Shown here piece after piece: positions 44,874 through 58,446 of a stretch of DNA of 64,000 bases (positions are counted from its first letter, which is position 1; each line of letters starts with the position of its first letter). Location of the stretch: contig NZ_LMIW01000008.1 of assembly GCF_001429185.1 (NCBI RefSeq), positions 124,001 through 188,000 on the forward strand. Reading direction: 5' to 3'. The notes under the pieces are model-generated. The model ran no database searches. It worked only from the letters and a program-made list of their open reading frames with translations, and was not told where the DNA came from. The stretch is from Terrabacter sp. Root85. GTDB taxonomy: Bacteria > Actinomycetota > Actinomycetes > Actinomycetales > Dermatophilaceae. A program made the position numbers and the translations under genes.

Positions 44874-45821
44874 ATGAGTCACCAGCCATTCACCGCAGCA
44901 GCACTTCGCGGTGCCGTCGACCTGTCATCGCTCAAGCGTCCGGCCCAGCCGGCTGGCCCCGCATCCGGCGCGGCCTCCACCTCCGCGGACGGTGCTGGCC
45001 TCGTCATCGAGGGCACTGACGCCACGATCCGTGACGTCATCGCGGCGTCCGACCGGCACCCCGTCGTCATGGTGCTGTGGTCGCCGCGGCTCCAGGAGTC
45101 GGCCGACTTCGTCACGACCCTCGGTGCGGTGGCCCGCCGCTACGCGGGCCGCTTCCAGCTCGTCACCGTCGACGTCGACGCGAACCCCACGATCCTGCAG
45201 GCCTTCCAGGTCCAGGCCGTGCCGGTGAGCTTCGCCTTCGTGCAGAGCCAACCCGTGCCGCTGTTCGAGGGCGCGCAGCCCGAGGCCCAGGTCACGGCCG
45301 TCATCGACCAGGTGCTCCAGCTCGCGGCGCAGCACGGGGTCACCGGCACCGTCACGGTCGGGGACGAGGCCGAGGCAACGGCCGACGAGGCCGAGCAGGA
45401 GCAGCCGCTGCCGCCACTGCACCAGAAGGCCTTCGACGCCATCGAGGCGGGCGACCTCGACGGGGCCGCCTCGGCCTACCGCGAGGCCCTCGCGCAGAGC
45501 CCTGCCGACACCGACGCCAAGCTCGGACTCGCCCAGGTCGGGCTCATGCAGCGCACCCAGGGGGCCGATCTCCAGGCCGCCCGTGCCGCTGCGGCCGCCG
45601 AGCCGACCGACGTCGACGCGCAGATCCTCGTCGCCGACCTCGACCTGCTCGGAGGTCATGTCGAGGACGCCTTCATGCGGCTCATCGACACGGTTCGCGT
45701 CACGGCAGACGCCGACCGCAACACGGCGCGTGAGCACCTCGTCGAGCTCTTCGAGGTCATCGGCGTCACCGACGAGCGCGTCGCGAAGGCACGCAAGTCC
45801 CTCATGAGCGCCCTGTTCTGA
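44874..45821 (+). CDS. YbbN/CnoX-like thioredoxin-TPR protein
   Basis: A 315-residue protein: a thioredoxin fold (about 45-150: VVMVLWSPRLQESADF, then LVTVDVDANPTILQAFQVQAVPVSFAF) followed by a tetratricopeptide-like region (about 180-315). The thioredoxin site W-C-G-P-C is replaced by W-S-P-R-L with no Cys, so it is not a redox enzyme. E. coli YbbN has a similar layout and works as a co-chaperone. A strong terminator follows at 45835-45869. Confidence 0.82.
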   Translation: MSHQPFTAAALRGAVDLSSLKRPAQPAGPASGAASTSADGAGLVIEGTDATIRDVIAASDRHPVVMVLWSPRLQESADFVTTLGAVARRYAGRFQLVTVDVDANPTILQAFQVQAVPVSFAFVQSQPVPLFEGAQPEAQVTAVIDQVLQLAAQHGVTGTVTVGDEAEATADEAEQEQPLPPLHQKAFDAIEAGDLDGAASAYREALAQSPADTDAKLGLAQVGLMQRTQGADLQAARAAAAAEPTDVDAQILVADLDLLGGHVEDAFMRLIDTVRVTADADRNTAREHLVELFEVIGVTDERVAKARKSLMSALF

Positions 45822-45834
45822 GGCTCTGACACGA

Positions 45835-45869
45835 AGCGGGCCATCCTCCACGTCGGAGGGTGGCCCGCT
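45835..45869. terminator. Bidirectional terminator after the YbbN-like gene
   Basis: The 15-bp stem AGCGGGCCATCCTCC pairs with GGAGGGTGGCCCGCT (one G-T pair) over a short loop, between convergent transcription units. Confidence 0.8.
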
Positions 45870-45903
45870 GTGCTGTGTGGGTGCCGTCGCGTGCCCGGCG
45901 GTG

Positions 45904-46385
45904 TCAGGTGGCCGACGTGGCGACGAGCGCGTCGGCCAGCCGTGTGACGACGTCGTCGGCCGTGGCACCGACCGAGTCCGTGCCGTCGACCCACAGGCCC
46001 CAGTGCGGCGTGGCGGGGTCGGCGCCGTCACGGACGACGACCACGTGGACCGGCTCGGGCTCGACGAGGTCGAGGAAGTCCTCGAGCCGGTCACCGAGCG
46101 CGTCCTCGGCGACGACCGCGTCGAGGCCCTCGAGCTGGTAGGTCTCGGCCACGGCCAGGGCCGCTGACCAGCGCAGCAGCCGACTCCGCAGCTGTTCCGA
46201 CGTCGGCGGCTCGTCCCACCCGGGGACGGCGCCGCTCGTGACGGCCGCCTCGAGGGCCGCACCGTCGACGACGACGGCCCGTTGGAGACGAGCAGCCACG
46301 GCCGACGCGAGGCCGGCCCGAGCGTCGGCGCGGGCCGCCGTCACGAGCACCAGCCGGCCGCGCGGACCAGACTCGTCGAGCTCGC

Positions 46386-46389
<4 letters not shown>
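45904..46389 (-). CDS. Degenerate P-loop kinase-like protein at the end of the glycogen operon
   Basis: A 161-residue protein with the strand-loop-helix order of small P-loop kinases (chloramphenicol-phosphotransferase-like): [24 protein letters not shown], then [13 protein letters not shown], and [24 protein letters not shown] near the end, a segment those kinases also carry. The Walker A signature G-x-x-x-x-G-K-(S/T) is absent ([12 protein letters not shown]), so ATP binding is doubtful. It overlaps pgm by 4 nt (ATGA), making it the last gene of the glgE operon. A pseudokinase or regulatory subunit is possible. The family assignment is an inference from pattern. Confidence 0.55.
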
Positions 46390-48028
<1,639 letters not shown>

Positions 48029-48032
<4 letters not shown>

Positions 48033-50311
48033 GAGGGGTCTCCGTTCGGGGTCGGGTCGGCGTCGCTGCTCGCGAGGGTCCCGGACACGACGGCCGGGAC
48101 GGAGGGCTCGTCGACGGGGACGAGCCAGACGGTCGACAGGCGCGGGACGGTGAGGTCGGCGGCATACGGCTGCTGGTGCCAGGCCTCCTCGCGCGCCTCG
48201 ACGACGGTGCCGGTGCTGCTCGGGGCGTCGGGGTGGTAGCCGGCCGTGTCGAGGACGACCGTCCACCGCCCGCCGCGCGGCAGCCCGATGCGGTAGGACT
48301 GCTGCGTCTCGCCGCTGAAGTTCATGACGCACGCCACGACCGGGGCGTCGGTCGCCCGGTCGCCCGTGCCGAAGCGCAGCCACGAGAACGTGTTGTGGGC
48401 TGCGTCGTCGGCCTCGAGCCACTCGAAGCCCGAGCGGTCGGAGTCGAGCTCCCACAGCGCCCGGTTGCCGCGGTAGATGCCGTTGAGGTCCTTGACGAGG
48501 TTGTGCACGCGGTAGTGCAGCGGCTGCTCGAGCAACCACCAGTCGAGGCTGCGGCCCTCGGACCACTCGGACTCCTGGCCGAACTCGCAGCCCATGAAGA
48601 GCAGCTGCTTGCCGGGGTGGCACCAGAGGTAGGCGAGGAAGGCGCGAAGGGTCGCGACCTGCTCCTCGCGCGGGCCCCGCGACTTGCGCAGCAGCGAGCC
48701 CTTGCCGTGGACGACCTCGTCGTGGCTGATCGGCAGCACGAAGTTCTCGTCGAAGGCGTACATCAGGGAGAAGGTGAGCTTGCCGTGGTGGTAGCTCCGG
48801 TAGATCGGCTCCTCGCCGAGGTACTTCAGCGAGTCGTTCATCCAGCCCATGTTCCACTTGAAGCCGAAGCCGAGACCGCCCTCGTTGGTCGGCTTCGTGA
48901 CGCCCGGCCACGTCGTCGACTCCTCGGCGATCGTGACGATCCCGCCGACCCGCTTGTAGGCGGTGCCGTTCGTCTCCTTGAGCAGCTCGACGGCCTCGAG
49001 GTTCTCGCGCCCGCCGTCCTTGTTGGGCACCCAGGCCCCGGAGTCGCGGGCGTAGTCGAGGTAGAGCATCGAGGCCACGCCGTCGACGCGGAGGCCGTCG
49101 AGGTGGAACTCCTCGAGCCAGTAGATGGCGTTGGCGACGAGGAAGTTGCGCACCTCGGGCCGGCCGTAGTCGAAGATGTTGGAGCCCCACTCGGGGTGCC
49201 AGCCCTTGCGGGGGTCCGGGTGCTCGTAGAGCGGCAGGCCGTCGAAGCGGGCGAGGGCCCACTCGTCGGTGGCGAAGTGCCCGGGCACCCAGTCGAGCAG
49301 GACGCCGATGCCGGCACGGTGCAGCTCGTCGACGAGGAAGCGGAAGTCGTCGGGCCGGCCCCAGCGCGAGCTCGGGGCGTAGTAGCCGGTCACGTGGTAG
49401 CCCCACGACGGGACGTACGGGTGCTCCATGACGGGCAGGAACTCGACGTGCGTGAAGCCGAGGTCGCGCACGTAGTTGACGAGGTGCTCGGCCAGACCGC
49501 GGTAGCCGAGCTCCTGGCGCCACGAGCCGAGGTGGACCTCGTAGATGCTCATCGGTCCCTGGTGGGCGTTGCTCGTGCGGCGGCGCTCCATCCAGTCGTC
49601 GTCGCGCCAGTCGTAGTGGGTCTCGGTGACGATGGCGGCCTGCTTGGGCGCGACCTCCGTCATCCGCGCCATCGGGTCGCTCTTGAGCCGGACGAGCTCG
49701 TCGGGGCCGCGCACGGCGAACTGGTAGTTCATCCCCTCCTGGGCGCCGGGCAGGAAGAGCTCCCAGATGCCGCTCTCGCCGAGCGCCCGCATCGGGTGCG
49801 AGCGGCGGTCCCAGTCGTTGAAGTCGCCGATGACGTGGACGGCCTTGGCGCGCGGCGCCCACACCGCGAACGACACGCCCCGGACGTCGCCGAGCGGGCC
49901 GGGGTAGTGGCGCACGTGCGCGCCGAGGACGGTCCACAGCTGCTCGTGGCGGCCCTCGTTGATGAGGTGGCGGTCGATCTCGCCGAGGGTCGGGGCGAAG
50001 CGGTAGGGGTCGTCCTGCTCGTGCTCCACGCCGTCGCCGTACTCGACGAGGAGGCGGTAGTCGTGGGTCGTGCCGAAGTCGGGCGAGGTCATCGACCAGA
50101 TGCCGTCGCGGACGTGCTGCAGCTCGACCCGCTCGCCCGAGTCGAGACGGGCGCCGACCCGTGTCGCGAACGGGCGGTAGGCGGTGATCGTCAGGCCGCC
50201 GGGCCCGACGTGGTGGCCGAGCAGGTCGTGCGGCTGGCCGTTGCGGCCCTGGAGGAAGGCCGTGATGGCGGCGTCGTCGAGGGAGGGACCGTGGGCGGTC
50301 TCGGTGGTCAT
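48029..50311 (-). CDS. glgB: 1,4-alpha-glucan branching enzyme
   Basis: A 760-residue GH13 enzyme with an N-terminal beta-sandwich pair (CBM48-like, about 25-215; [21 protein letters not shown]) and a catalytic barrel. Catalytic and binding residues are visible in [15 protein letters not shown] (nucleophile Asp), [12 protein letters not shown] (acid Glu) and [16 protein letters not shown]. It introduces alpha-1,6 branches into the glucan made by GlgE. ATG at 50311 overlaps the mak stop by 4 nt. Confidence 0.97.
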
Positions 50312-51734
50312 GGCGTGCCTTCCTCGGTGGTGAGTCGCTCGACGGCGCCGAGCGGGATCGGCAGCCACGAGGGCCGGTTGCGGGCCTCGTAGACGACCTC
50401 GTAGAGCGCCTTGTCGAGCTCGAGCGCGCGGGTCAGTGCCTGCGCGTCGGCGTCGGGCGCCCCTGCGACGGAGGCGTACCCGTCGAGGAAGGCGGCCCGG
50501 CAGGCCGCCGCCCAGGCGGTCGCGTCGACCGGTGACTCGGCCAGCGCCACCGAGCCCGCGGCGTAGTCGAAGGAGCGGAGCATGCCTGCGACGTCACGCG
50601 CCGTGAGGTCGGGGAGTACGCGTTCGGCGAGCGGGCGCAGCGGCTCACCCTCGAAGTCGAGGGCCACCCACCCGCGCTCGGGCACGTCGAGGACCTGGCC
50701 GAGGTGGTAGTCGCCGTGGATCCGCTGCAGCGACGGCCAGTGCACGTCGCGCACGGACGCGACGACGCGCTCGACGGCGGCCGAGCGGGAGGCGAGGTCG
50801 GGCACGAGGGCCACGGCGGCGGCATACCGCTGGCGCATCGACGCGACGACGGCCTCGCGCGCCTCGGGCGTCACCTCGTGCGTGCCGAGAGCGTGCGCGA
50901 GCGCCGTGTGGATCTGGGCGGTGACGATGCCGAGGTCACGGGCCCGGTCGGTGAAGTCCGTGCCCGACGCGGCGGCGACGAGTGCGACTCGCCACGCGTC
51001 CTCGACCCCGGGGATGAACTCCTGGGCGAAGGCGAGGTGCCCGTGCATCGTCGTGCCACCGGTCGGGGCGTCCCAGGCACCCGACAGGTGGCCGATGGCC
51101 ATCGGCACACGGTCGGAGCCCTCCTCCGTCAGGGCGGACTGCACGACGACGTCGGGGTTGTCGCCGTCCTGGAGGGTGCGGAAGACCTTGACGATGACCG
51201 GCTCGGCCGGGCCGCCGTCAGGAGCGGTCATGCGGCAGATGACCGACGTGTTGGACTGCTCGCCGCTGAGCACCGTCGACGACGACACCGAGCCGTCGGC
51301 GTGGCCGGTCGAGGAGCCGGTGGCGAGCGCGTTGCTGCCGACCGAGGCCTGCGCCTCGTCGGAGGCGCCGCCGCCGAGGATCGTCGCCATGAGCTGGCTG
51401 ACGTAGACCGGGTCGTGCGGTCCGTCGTAGACCCACCGTGTGCCGAGGACGCTGTGCTCCATCGTGCCGAGCAGCGCGTGCTCGGCGCCCTCCAGAGGGG
51501 CCGAACGGTAGGTGAGGGGCACCTGGTAGACGACGGCCGGGGCCACGGCCTCGTCGGCGAGGAGCAGCGTCTCGCAGCCCACGTCGCCCTCGGGGTCCTC
51601 GAAGCGGAACCCGCCGACGCGGCGAAGCTGCGGGACGTGGCCCTTGCCGTGGTACCACCGCTGGTGCGGCATCCACTCGGTGACCATCTCGGTCTTGGTC
51701 GGCACGATCGACGCGCCCTTGTGCACGATGGCCA

Positions 51735-51735
<1 letters not shown>
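50308..51735 (-). CDS. mak: Maltokinase
   Basis: A 475-residue ATP-dependent kinase (Pep2/Mak) that phosphorylates maltose to maltose-1-phosphate, the GlgE donor. The N-terminal cap ([11 protein letters not shown]) and the kinase core are typical of the aminoglycoside-phosphotransferase fold: [34 protein letters not shown], catalytic loop [12 protein letters not shown] and metal motif [11 protein letters not shown]. It starts at ATG 51735, overlapping the treS stop by one base (TGATG). TreS and Mak are separate proteins here, as in Mycobacterium, not fused. Confidence 0.95.
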
Positions 51736-53441
<1,706 letters not shown>

Positions 53442-53444
53442 GCG

Positions 53445-55649
53445 TCAGTGGCTCCTCACGTGGATGATGTGGACGGGTTCGGAGTCGGGACCGAGCCGCA
53501 CGAAGTTGTCCTGGCGCCACTCCCACGTCTGGTTCGTGATGTGGTCGTGCGCGTCGAACGTCGACCACGTGGCCATACCCAGTGCCTCCATGTCGAGGTG
53601 CACCCACGTCTCACGCGTGGCGTGCGGGTCGAGGTTGGCGATGACGAGGACGGTGTCGCGCTCGCCCGTGGCCCGGTCGACGACACGGGACTTGCTGAAG
53701 ACCATGACGTTCTCGTCGTCAGCCGCGTGGAAGCGCAGGTTGCGCAGCCAGTGCAGCGCGGGGTGCCAGCCGCGGATGTCGTTGAGCCGCTTGAGGTACC
53801 AGGCGAGCGAGCGGCTCTCGAGGGGGCCGCCCGGCTCGTAGAGGTACCACTGCCGGTCCTTGTACTCGTACTTCTCGTTGTCGAGCTGCTCCTCGGCCCC
53901 GGGACGCGCCACGTGCTCCATGAGCTCGTAGCCGGCGTAGATGCCGTAGGTCGGGGCCATCGTCGCGGCGACCGCGGCGCGCAGCTTCCACGCGGTCGGG
54001 CCGCCGTACTGCATGTAGGGCGTGAGGATGTCGTGCGTCGTCGGCCAGAAGGCCGGGCGCATGTACGCCGACCCGGTGTCCTCGCCCGCGAGCTCGGTGC
54101 CGTACTCCTCGAGCTCCCACTTCGCGTTGCGCCACGCGTAGTAGGTGTAGCTCTGCTGGAATCCGGCCTTGGCGAGGTGGTGCATCATCGCCGGCTTGGT
54201 GAAGGCCTCGGACAGCCAGATGGTGTCGGGGTGGTCCTGCGCGACATCGGCGATCAGCCACTGCCAGAAGGCGACCGGCTTGGTGTGGGGGTTGTCGACG
54301 CGGAAGATGCGCACGCCGTGGTCGAGCCACACCTGGATGACCCGGCGCACCTCGGCGTAGGACCCGGCAGGGTCGTTGTCGAAGTTGAGCGGGTAGATGT
54401 CCTGGTACTTCTTCGGCGGGTTCTCGGCGTAGGCGATGGTGCCGTCGGCCCGCGTCGTGAAGAGGTCGGGGTGCGTCTGGACCCACGGGTGGTCGGGGGA
54501 GGCCTGCAAAGCGATGTCGAGGGCCACCTCCATGCCGAGCCGTCGCGTCTCGGCGACGAAGTGGTCGAAGTCCTCGAACGTGCCGAGGTCGGGGTGGATC
54601 GCGTCGTGTCCGCCGTCGGGCGAGCCGATGGCATAAGGCGATCCGGGGTCGCCGGGCTGGGCCGTGAGGGTGTTGTTGCGCCCCTTGCGGGCCGTCGTGC
54701 CAATCGGGTGGATCGGCGTCAGGTAGACGACGTCGAAGCCCATGTCGGCGATGGCGGGCAGGCGCTCGGCCGCGGACCGGAACGTGCCCGACACCCACTC
54801 GCCGGTCTTCTCGTCGCGGTGGGCGCCCTCGGACCGGGGGAAGATCTCGTACCAGGCGCCGTAGAGCGCGCGCTCGCGCTCGACGAGCAGGGAGTATGCC
54901 GGTGACGCCGACACGAACTCCCGCAGCGGCACGAGGGCGGCGAGGCCGGCGATCTCCGGCGAGGTCGCCGCGCCGAAGCGGTGCGCGGCTGGGGTCCGGT
55001 TGTCGCCCAGGGCGACGACGCCCTTGTCGATCTCGGCGGCGTCGACGCCCAGTCCGCGGACGGCCGCGGCGAAGCGCTCGAGCACGCGGACGCCCTCGGC
55101 GCACATGAGGTCCTCGTCGACGCCGGCGGCGATCTTGATGCCGGCGTCGTGCACCCAGGTCGCGTAGGGGTCGGACCAGCCCTCGACGCGGTAGGTCCAC
55201 CAGCCCTCGCGGTCGGCGACGACGGTGGCGGCCCACTCGGACAGGCCGGGGTTGACGCTGTGCATGGCGAAGTAGTGGTCAGTGCCGTCGGGGTCCGTGA
55301 GCACGGCCGTCGCGTTGACGGCGTCGTGGCCCTCGCGGAAGACCTTGGCCCGGACGGTGAACTCCTCGCCGACGACCGACTTGGCCGGGCGGGTCCCGCC
55401 GTCGACGAGCGGACGGACGTCGCTCACGGGGATGCGTCCCATCGGGAGCGCGTCACCCGGCATGCCCTCGACGGTCGGCGGGGCGCTCACGGGGTGGTCG
55501 GGGGCGAGGTGGACGGCTCCTGCCTCGGTGTCGTCGACGAACGCGGTGTCTGCGGTCGGGGTGGCATCGTCGCGTCGTGGTGCTTGGGGGGCGGCGTTGC
55601 GCACACGGTTCGGCTTGCTGGAACGGGGCTTCTTCGCTGAGCCAGTCAC
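53445..55649 (-). CDS. glgE: Alpha-1,4-glucan:maltose-1-phosphate maltosyltransferase
   Basis: A 734-residue GH13_3 enzyme that extends alpha-1,4-glucan by maltosyl units from maltose-1-phosphate. The N-terminal domains (GRIPVSDVRPLVDGG, AVNATAVLTDPDG) are followed by a barrel with LTPIHPIGTTARKGRNNTL, nucleophile RIFRVDNPHTKP and acid TIWLSEAFTKP. The start is GTG at 55649, giving ~55 extra low-complexity residues compared with shorter homologues; a -10 box exactly 7 nt upstream supports this start. It heads the tight glgE-treS-mak-glgB-pgm operon. Confidence 0.95.
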   Translation of the reverse strand: MTGSAKKPRSSKPNRVRNAAPQAPRRDDATPTADTAFVDDTEAGAVHLAPDHPVSAPPTVEGMPGDALPMGRIPVSDVRPLVDGGTRPAKSVVGEEFTVRAKVFREGHDAVNATAVLTDPDGTDHYFAMHSVNPGLSEWAATVVADREGWWTYRVEGWSDPYATWVHDAGIKIAAGVDEDLMCAEGVRVLERFAAAVRGLGVDAAEIDKGVVALGDNRTPAAHRFGAATSPEIAGLAALVPLREFVSASPAYSLLVERERALYGAWYEIFPRSEGAHRDEKTGEWVSGTFRSAAERLPAIADMGFDVVYLTPIHPIGTTARKGRNNTLTAQPGDPGSPYAIGSPDGGHDAIHPDLGTFEDFDHFVAETRRLGMEVALDIALQASPDHPWVQTHPDLFTTRADGTIAYAENPPKKYQDIYPLNFDNDPAGSYAEVRRVIQVWLDHGVRIFRVDNPHTKPVAFWQWLIADVAQDHPDTIWLSEAFTKPAMMHHLAKAGFQQSYTYYAWRNAKWELEEYGTELAGEDTGSAYMRPAFWPTTHDILTPYMQYGGPTAWKLRAAVAATMAPTYGIYAGYELMEHVARPGAEEQLDNEKYEYKDRQWYLYEPGGPLESRSLAWYLKRLNDIRGWHPALHWLRNLRFHAADDENVMVFSKSRVVDRATGERDTVLVIANLDPHATRETWVHLDMEALGMATWSTFDAHDHITNQTWEWRQDNFVRLGPDSEPVHIIHVRSH

Positions 55650-55656
55650 GTGATCG

Positions 55657-55662
55657 ACCGTA
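55657..55662 (-). promoter_or_regulatory. -10 box (TACGGT), leaderless promoter of the glgE operon
   Basis: On the minus strand TACGGT ends 7 nt before the GTG at 55649. Confidence 0.55.
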
Positions 55663-55668
55663 TCGAAG

Positions 55669-55740
55669 TTGCAGCGTTTGGCCCATGACGCGCCGAGGCC
55701 CCCCGTCCGATGGGTGAAACCCCGCTGCAAGGGTTGCAAG
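55669..55740. promoter_or_regulatory. TTGCA half-sites between divergent glgE and glgP
   Basis: TTGCAGCG at 55669-55676 and its exact reverse complement CGCTGCAA at 55723-55730 flank the divergent promoters. A further TTGCAA at 55734-55739 gives a direct repeat (TGCAAGGG-TTGCAAG). The layout suggests one regulator acting on both genes, possibly of the LacI/MalR type, whose reported Streptomyces sites use similar TTGCA/TGCAA words (from memory, not checked). Confidence 0.5.
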
Positions 55741-55759
55741 AAGCCGTCATCGCGACCCC

Positions 55760-55765
55760 TATGCT
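55760..55765 (+). promoter_or_regulatory. -10 box (TATGCT) of glgP
   Basis: TATGCT ends 8 nt before the GTG at 55774, so the leader would be zero to two bases. Confidence 0.5.
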
Positions 55766-55773
55766 GTCCCCTT

Positions 55774-58362
55774 GTGAAGGCCATCCGTCGCTTCAGCGTC
55801 CGTACCGTCCTGCCGAGCCGCATCGAGGGACTCGGCGTCCTCGCGAGCAACCTGCGCTGGTCCTGGCACCCGCCGACCCGCGACCTGTTCGAGAGCATCA
55901 GCGCCCGCAAGTGGGCCCAGGCCGGTGAGGACCCCGTCAAGCTCCTCTCCCGCCTGTCCTCCGACGAGCTGGCCGCGCTGGCCGCCGACGACGAGTTCGT
56001 CGGCAGCGTCGTGGCCGCCAACGAGGACCTGCACCACTACCTCTCCGACGAGCGCTGGTACCAGTCGTGGAGCCGCGAGCAGGAGGCCGCCGGCAAGGCT
56101 GCCCCGGCCGCGATCGCGTACTTCAGCCCGGAGTTCGGCATCACGTCCGTGCTGCCGCAGTACTCCGGCGGCCTCGGCATCCTCGCCGGCGACCACCTCA
56201 AGACCGCGTCGGACCTCGGCGTGCCGATCGTCGGCGTCGGGCTCTTCTACAAGACCGGTTACTTCAAGCAGTCGCTCAACCGCGACGGGTGGCAGGTCGA
56301 GACCTACCCGGTCCTCGACCCCGACGGCCTCCCGCTGTCGCTGCTGCGCGAGGAGGACGGCACGCCCGCCGTCGTCACCGTGAGCCTGCCCGCGGGCCGC
56401 CAGCTGCACGCCCACGTCTGGAAGGCGCAGGTCGGTCGCGTGCCCCTGCTGCTGCTCGACTCCGACGTGCCCGGCAACGACGAGCAGACCCGCAAGGTCA
56501 CCGAGTCGCTCTACGGCGGCGGCGGCGACACCCGCCTCGAGCAGGAGCTGCTCCTCGGCATCGGTGGCGTGCGCGCCCTGCGTCTGTGGTCCCGCCTGTC
56601 CGGCGACCCGACGCCGGAGGTCTACCACACCAACGAGGGCCACGCCGGCTTCCTCGGCGTCGAGCGCATCACCGAGCTGGTCCGCGACCACGGCCTGACC
56701 TTCGACGAGGCCCTCGAGGCCGTGCGCGCGGCGACGGTCTTCACGACCCACACGCCCGTGCCCGCCGGCATCGACCGCTTCGACGCCGCGAAGATCAACC
56801 TCTTCTTCGGCGGCGCCAACGCCATCCCCGGCGTGCCGGTCGAGCGCCTGCTCGCCCTCGGCGCCGAGGACTACGAGGGCGGCCAGCCGGGCATCTTCAA
56901 CATGGCCGTCATGGGCTTGCGGCTCGCGCAGCGCGCCAACGGCGTGTCCCAGCTGCACGGCGTCGTGAGCCGCGAGATGTTCGACGGCCTGTGGCCGGGC
57001 TTCGACGACGTCGAGGTCCCGATCTCCAGCATCACCAACGGTGTCCACGCCCCGACGTGGGTCGACCGGGCCGTCTACGACGTGGCCCGCAAGCACCTCG
57101 GCACGACCGACATCTCGGGCGAGAACGCCTGGGAGCGCATCGACGAGGTGCCCGCCGATGCCGTGTGGTCGACCAAGCGCGTCATGCGCGAGAAGCTCGT
57201 CGCCGACGCCCGCCGTCGCGTCAAGGCCTCGTGGCAGAAGCGTGGCGCGAGCGACGCCGAGCTCGGCTGGGTCGAGGACATCCTCGACCCCGACGTGCTG
57301 ACGATCGGCTTCGCCCGACGTGTGCCGACCTACAAGCGCCTCACCCTGATGCTGCGCGACCCCGAGCGCCTCAAGCGTCTCCTGCTCCACCCGGAGCGTC
57401 CCGTGCAGCTCGTCATCGCCGGCAAGTCGCACCCGGCCGACGAGACCGGCAAGCGCCTCATCCAGGAGATGGTCCGCTTCGCCGACGACCCCGAGGTGCG
57501 CCACCGCATCGTCTTCCTGCCCAACTACGACATCGCGATGGCCCAGCACCTCTACCCGGGCTGCGACGTCTGGCTCAACAACCCGTTGCGACCGTTCGAG
57601 GCGTGCGGCACGTCGGGCATGAAGGCGGCCCTCAACGGCGGCCTCAACCTCTCGATCCTCGACGGCTGGTGGGACGAGTGGTTCGACGGTCGCAACGGCT
57701 GGGCGATCCCGACCGCAGACGGCGTCGAGGACGCCGACCGGCGTGACGACATCGAGGCCTCGGCGCTCTACGACCTCATCGAGAACGACGTCGCCGCGAA
57801 GTTCTACGACCGGGACGCCGCGGGCCTGCCGCAGGGCTGGATCGACATGATGACCCACACCCTCAAGACGCTCGGCCCGAAGGTCCTCGCGAGCCGCATG
57901 GTGCAGGACTACACGGAGCAGCTCTACAGCCCCGCGGCCGGAGCCGGTCGCTCCGTGTCCGGGTCGGAGTTCGCCGGTGCCAAGGACCTTGCTGCCTACA
58001 AGACGAAGATCCGCAGCGCCTGGCCCAAGGTCAAGGTCGAGCACGTCGAGCCCTCGGGCCTGTCGGACTCGCCGCAGATCGGCGACGTCCTCGACCTGCG
58101 CGCCTACGTCGCCCTCGACGGGCTCACCCCCGACGACGTCGAGGTGCAGCTCGTCCACGGACACGTCAACGACGTCGACGAGCTGTGGGGCATGGAGGTC
58201 GCCCCGCTCGCCCTCGTCGAGTCCTACGCCGACGGCCGGCACCAGTTCGCCGGCTCGCAGCCGCTGCGTCGCACCGGGTCGTTCGGCTACAGCGTCCGCG
58301 TCGTCCCGAAGCACCCCGGGCTCGCCGGCCCGGCCGAGCTGGGACTCGCGCGCAACGCCTGA
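55774..58362 (+). CDS. glgP: Alpha-glucan (glycogen) phosphorylase, GT35
   Basis: An 862-residue PLP enzyme that releases glucose-1-phosphate from alpha-1,4-glucan. It belongs to the actinobacterial branch with an N-terminal DUF3417-like region (VRTVLPSRIEGLGVLASNLRWSWHP). The catalytic and PLP region is FEACGTSGMKAALNGGLN (Lys as Schiff base), preceded by VPTYKRLTLMLRD. It is divergent from the glgE operon. Synthesis and breakdown genes therefore share a 124-bp control region. Confidence 0.94.
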   Translation: MKAIRRFSVRTVLPSRIEGLGVLASNLRWSWHPPTRDLFESISARKWAQAGEDPVKLLSRLSSDELAALAADDEFVGSVVAANEDLHHYLSDERWYQSWSREQEAAGKAAPAAIAYFSPEFGITSVLPQYSGGLGILAGDHLKTASDLGVPIVGVGLFYKTGYFKQSLNRDGWQVETYPVLDPDGLPLSLLREEDGTPAVVTVSLPAGRQLHAHVWKAQVGRVPLLLLDSDVPGNDEQTRKVTESLYGGGGDTRLEQELLLGIGGVRALRLWSRLSGDPTPEVYHTNEGHAGFLGVERITELVRDHGLTFDEALEAVRAATVFTTHTPVPAGIDRFDAAKINLFFGGANAIPGVPVERLLALGAEDYEGGQPGIFNMAVMGLRLAQRANGVSQLHGVVSREMFDGLWPGFDDVEVPISSITNGVHAPTWVDRAVYDVARKHLGTTDISGENAWERIDEVPADAVWSTKRVMREKLVADARRRVKASWQKRGASDAELGWVEDILDPDVLTIGFARRVPTYKRLTLMLRDPERLKRLLLHPERPVQLVIAGKSHPADETGKRLIQEMVRFADDPEVRHRIVFLPNYDIAMAQHLYPGCDVWLNNPLRPFEACGTSGMKAALNGGLNLSILDGWWDEWFDGRNGWAIPTADGVEDADRRDDIEASALYDLIENDVAAKFYDRDAAGLPQGWIDMMTHTLKTLGPKVLASRMVQDYTEQLYSPAAGAGRSVSGSEFAGAKDLAAYKTKIRSAWPKVKVEHVEPSGLSDSPQIGDVLDLRAYVALDGLTPDDVEVQLVHGHVNDVDELWGMEVAPLALVESYADGRHQFAGSQPLRRTGSFGYSVRVVPKHPGLAGPAELGLARNA

Positions 58363-58377
58363 GGCTCGACGACCGAT

Positions 58378-58404
58378 AGCCCGGACCCCGCTGGGGTCCG
58401 GGCT
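58378..58404. terminator. Bidirectional terminator between glgP and glgX
   Basis: A perfect 12-bp stem, AGCCCGGACCCC / GGGGTCCGGGCT, with a GCT loop and TCTCGTCG following. The genes converge here. Confidence 0.8.
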
Positions 58405-58446
58405 CTCGTCGTCCGAGGACGTATGCCGTGTGCCGGGGTCCCGACC

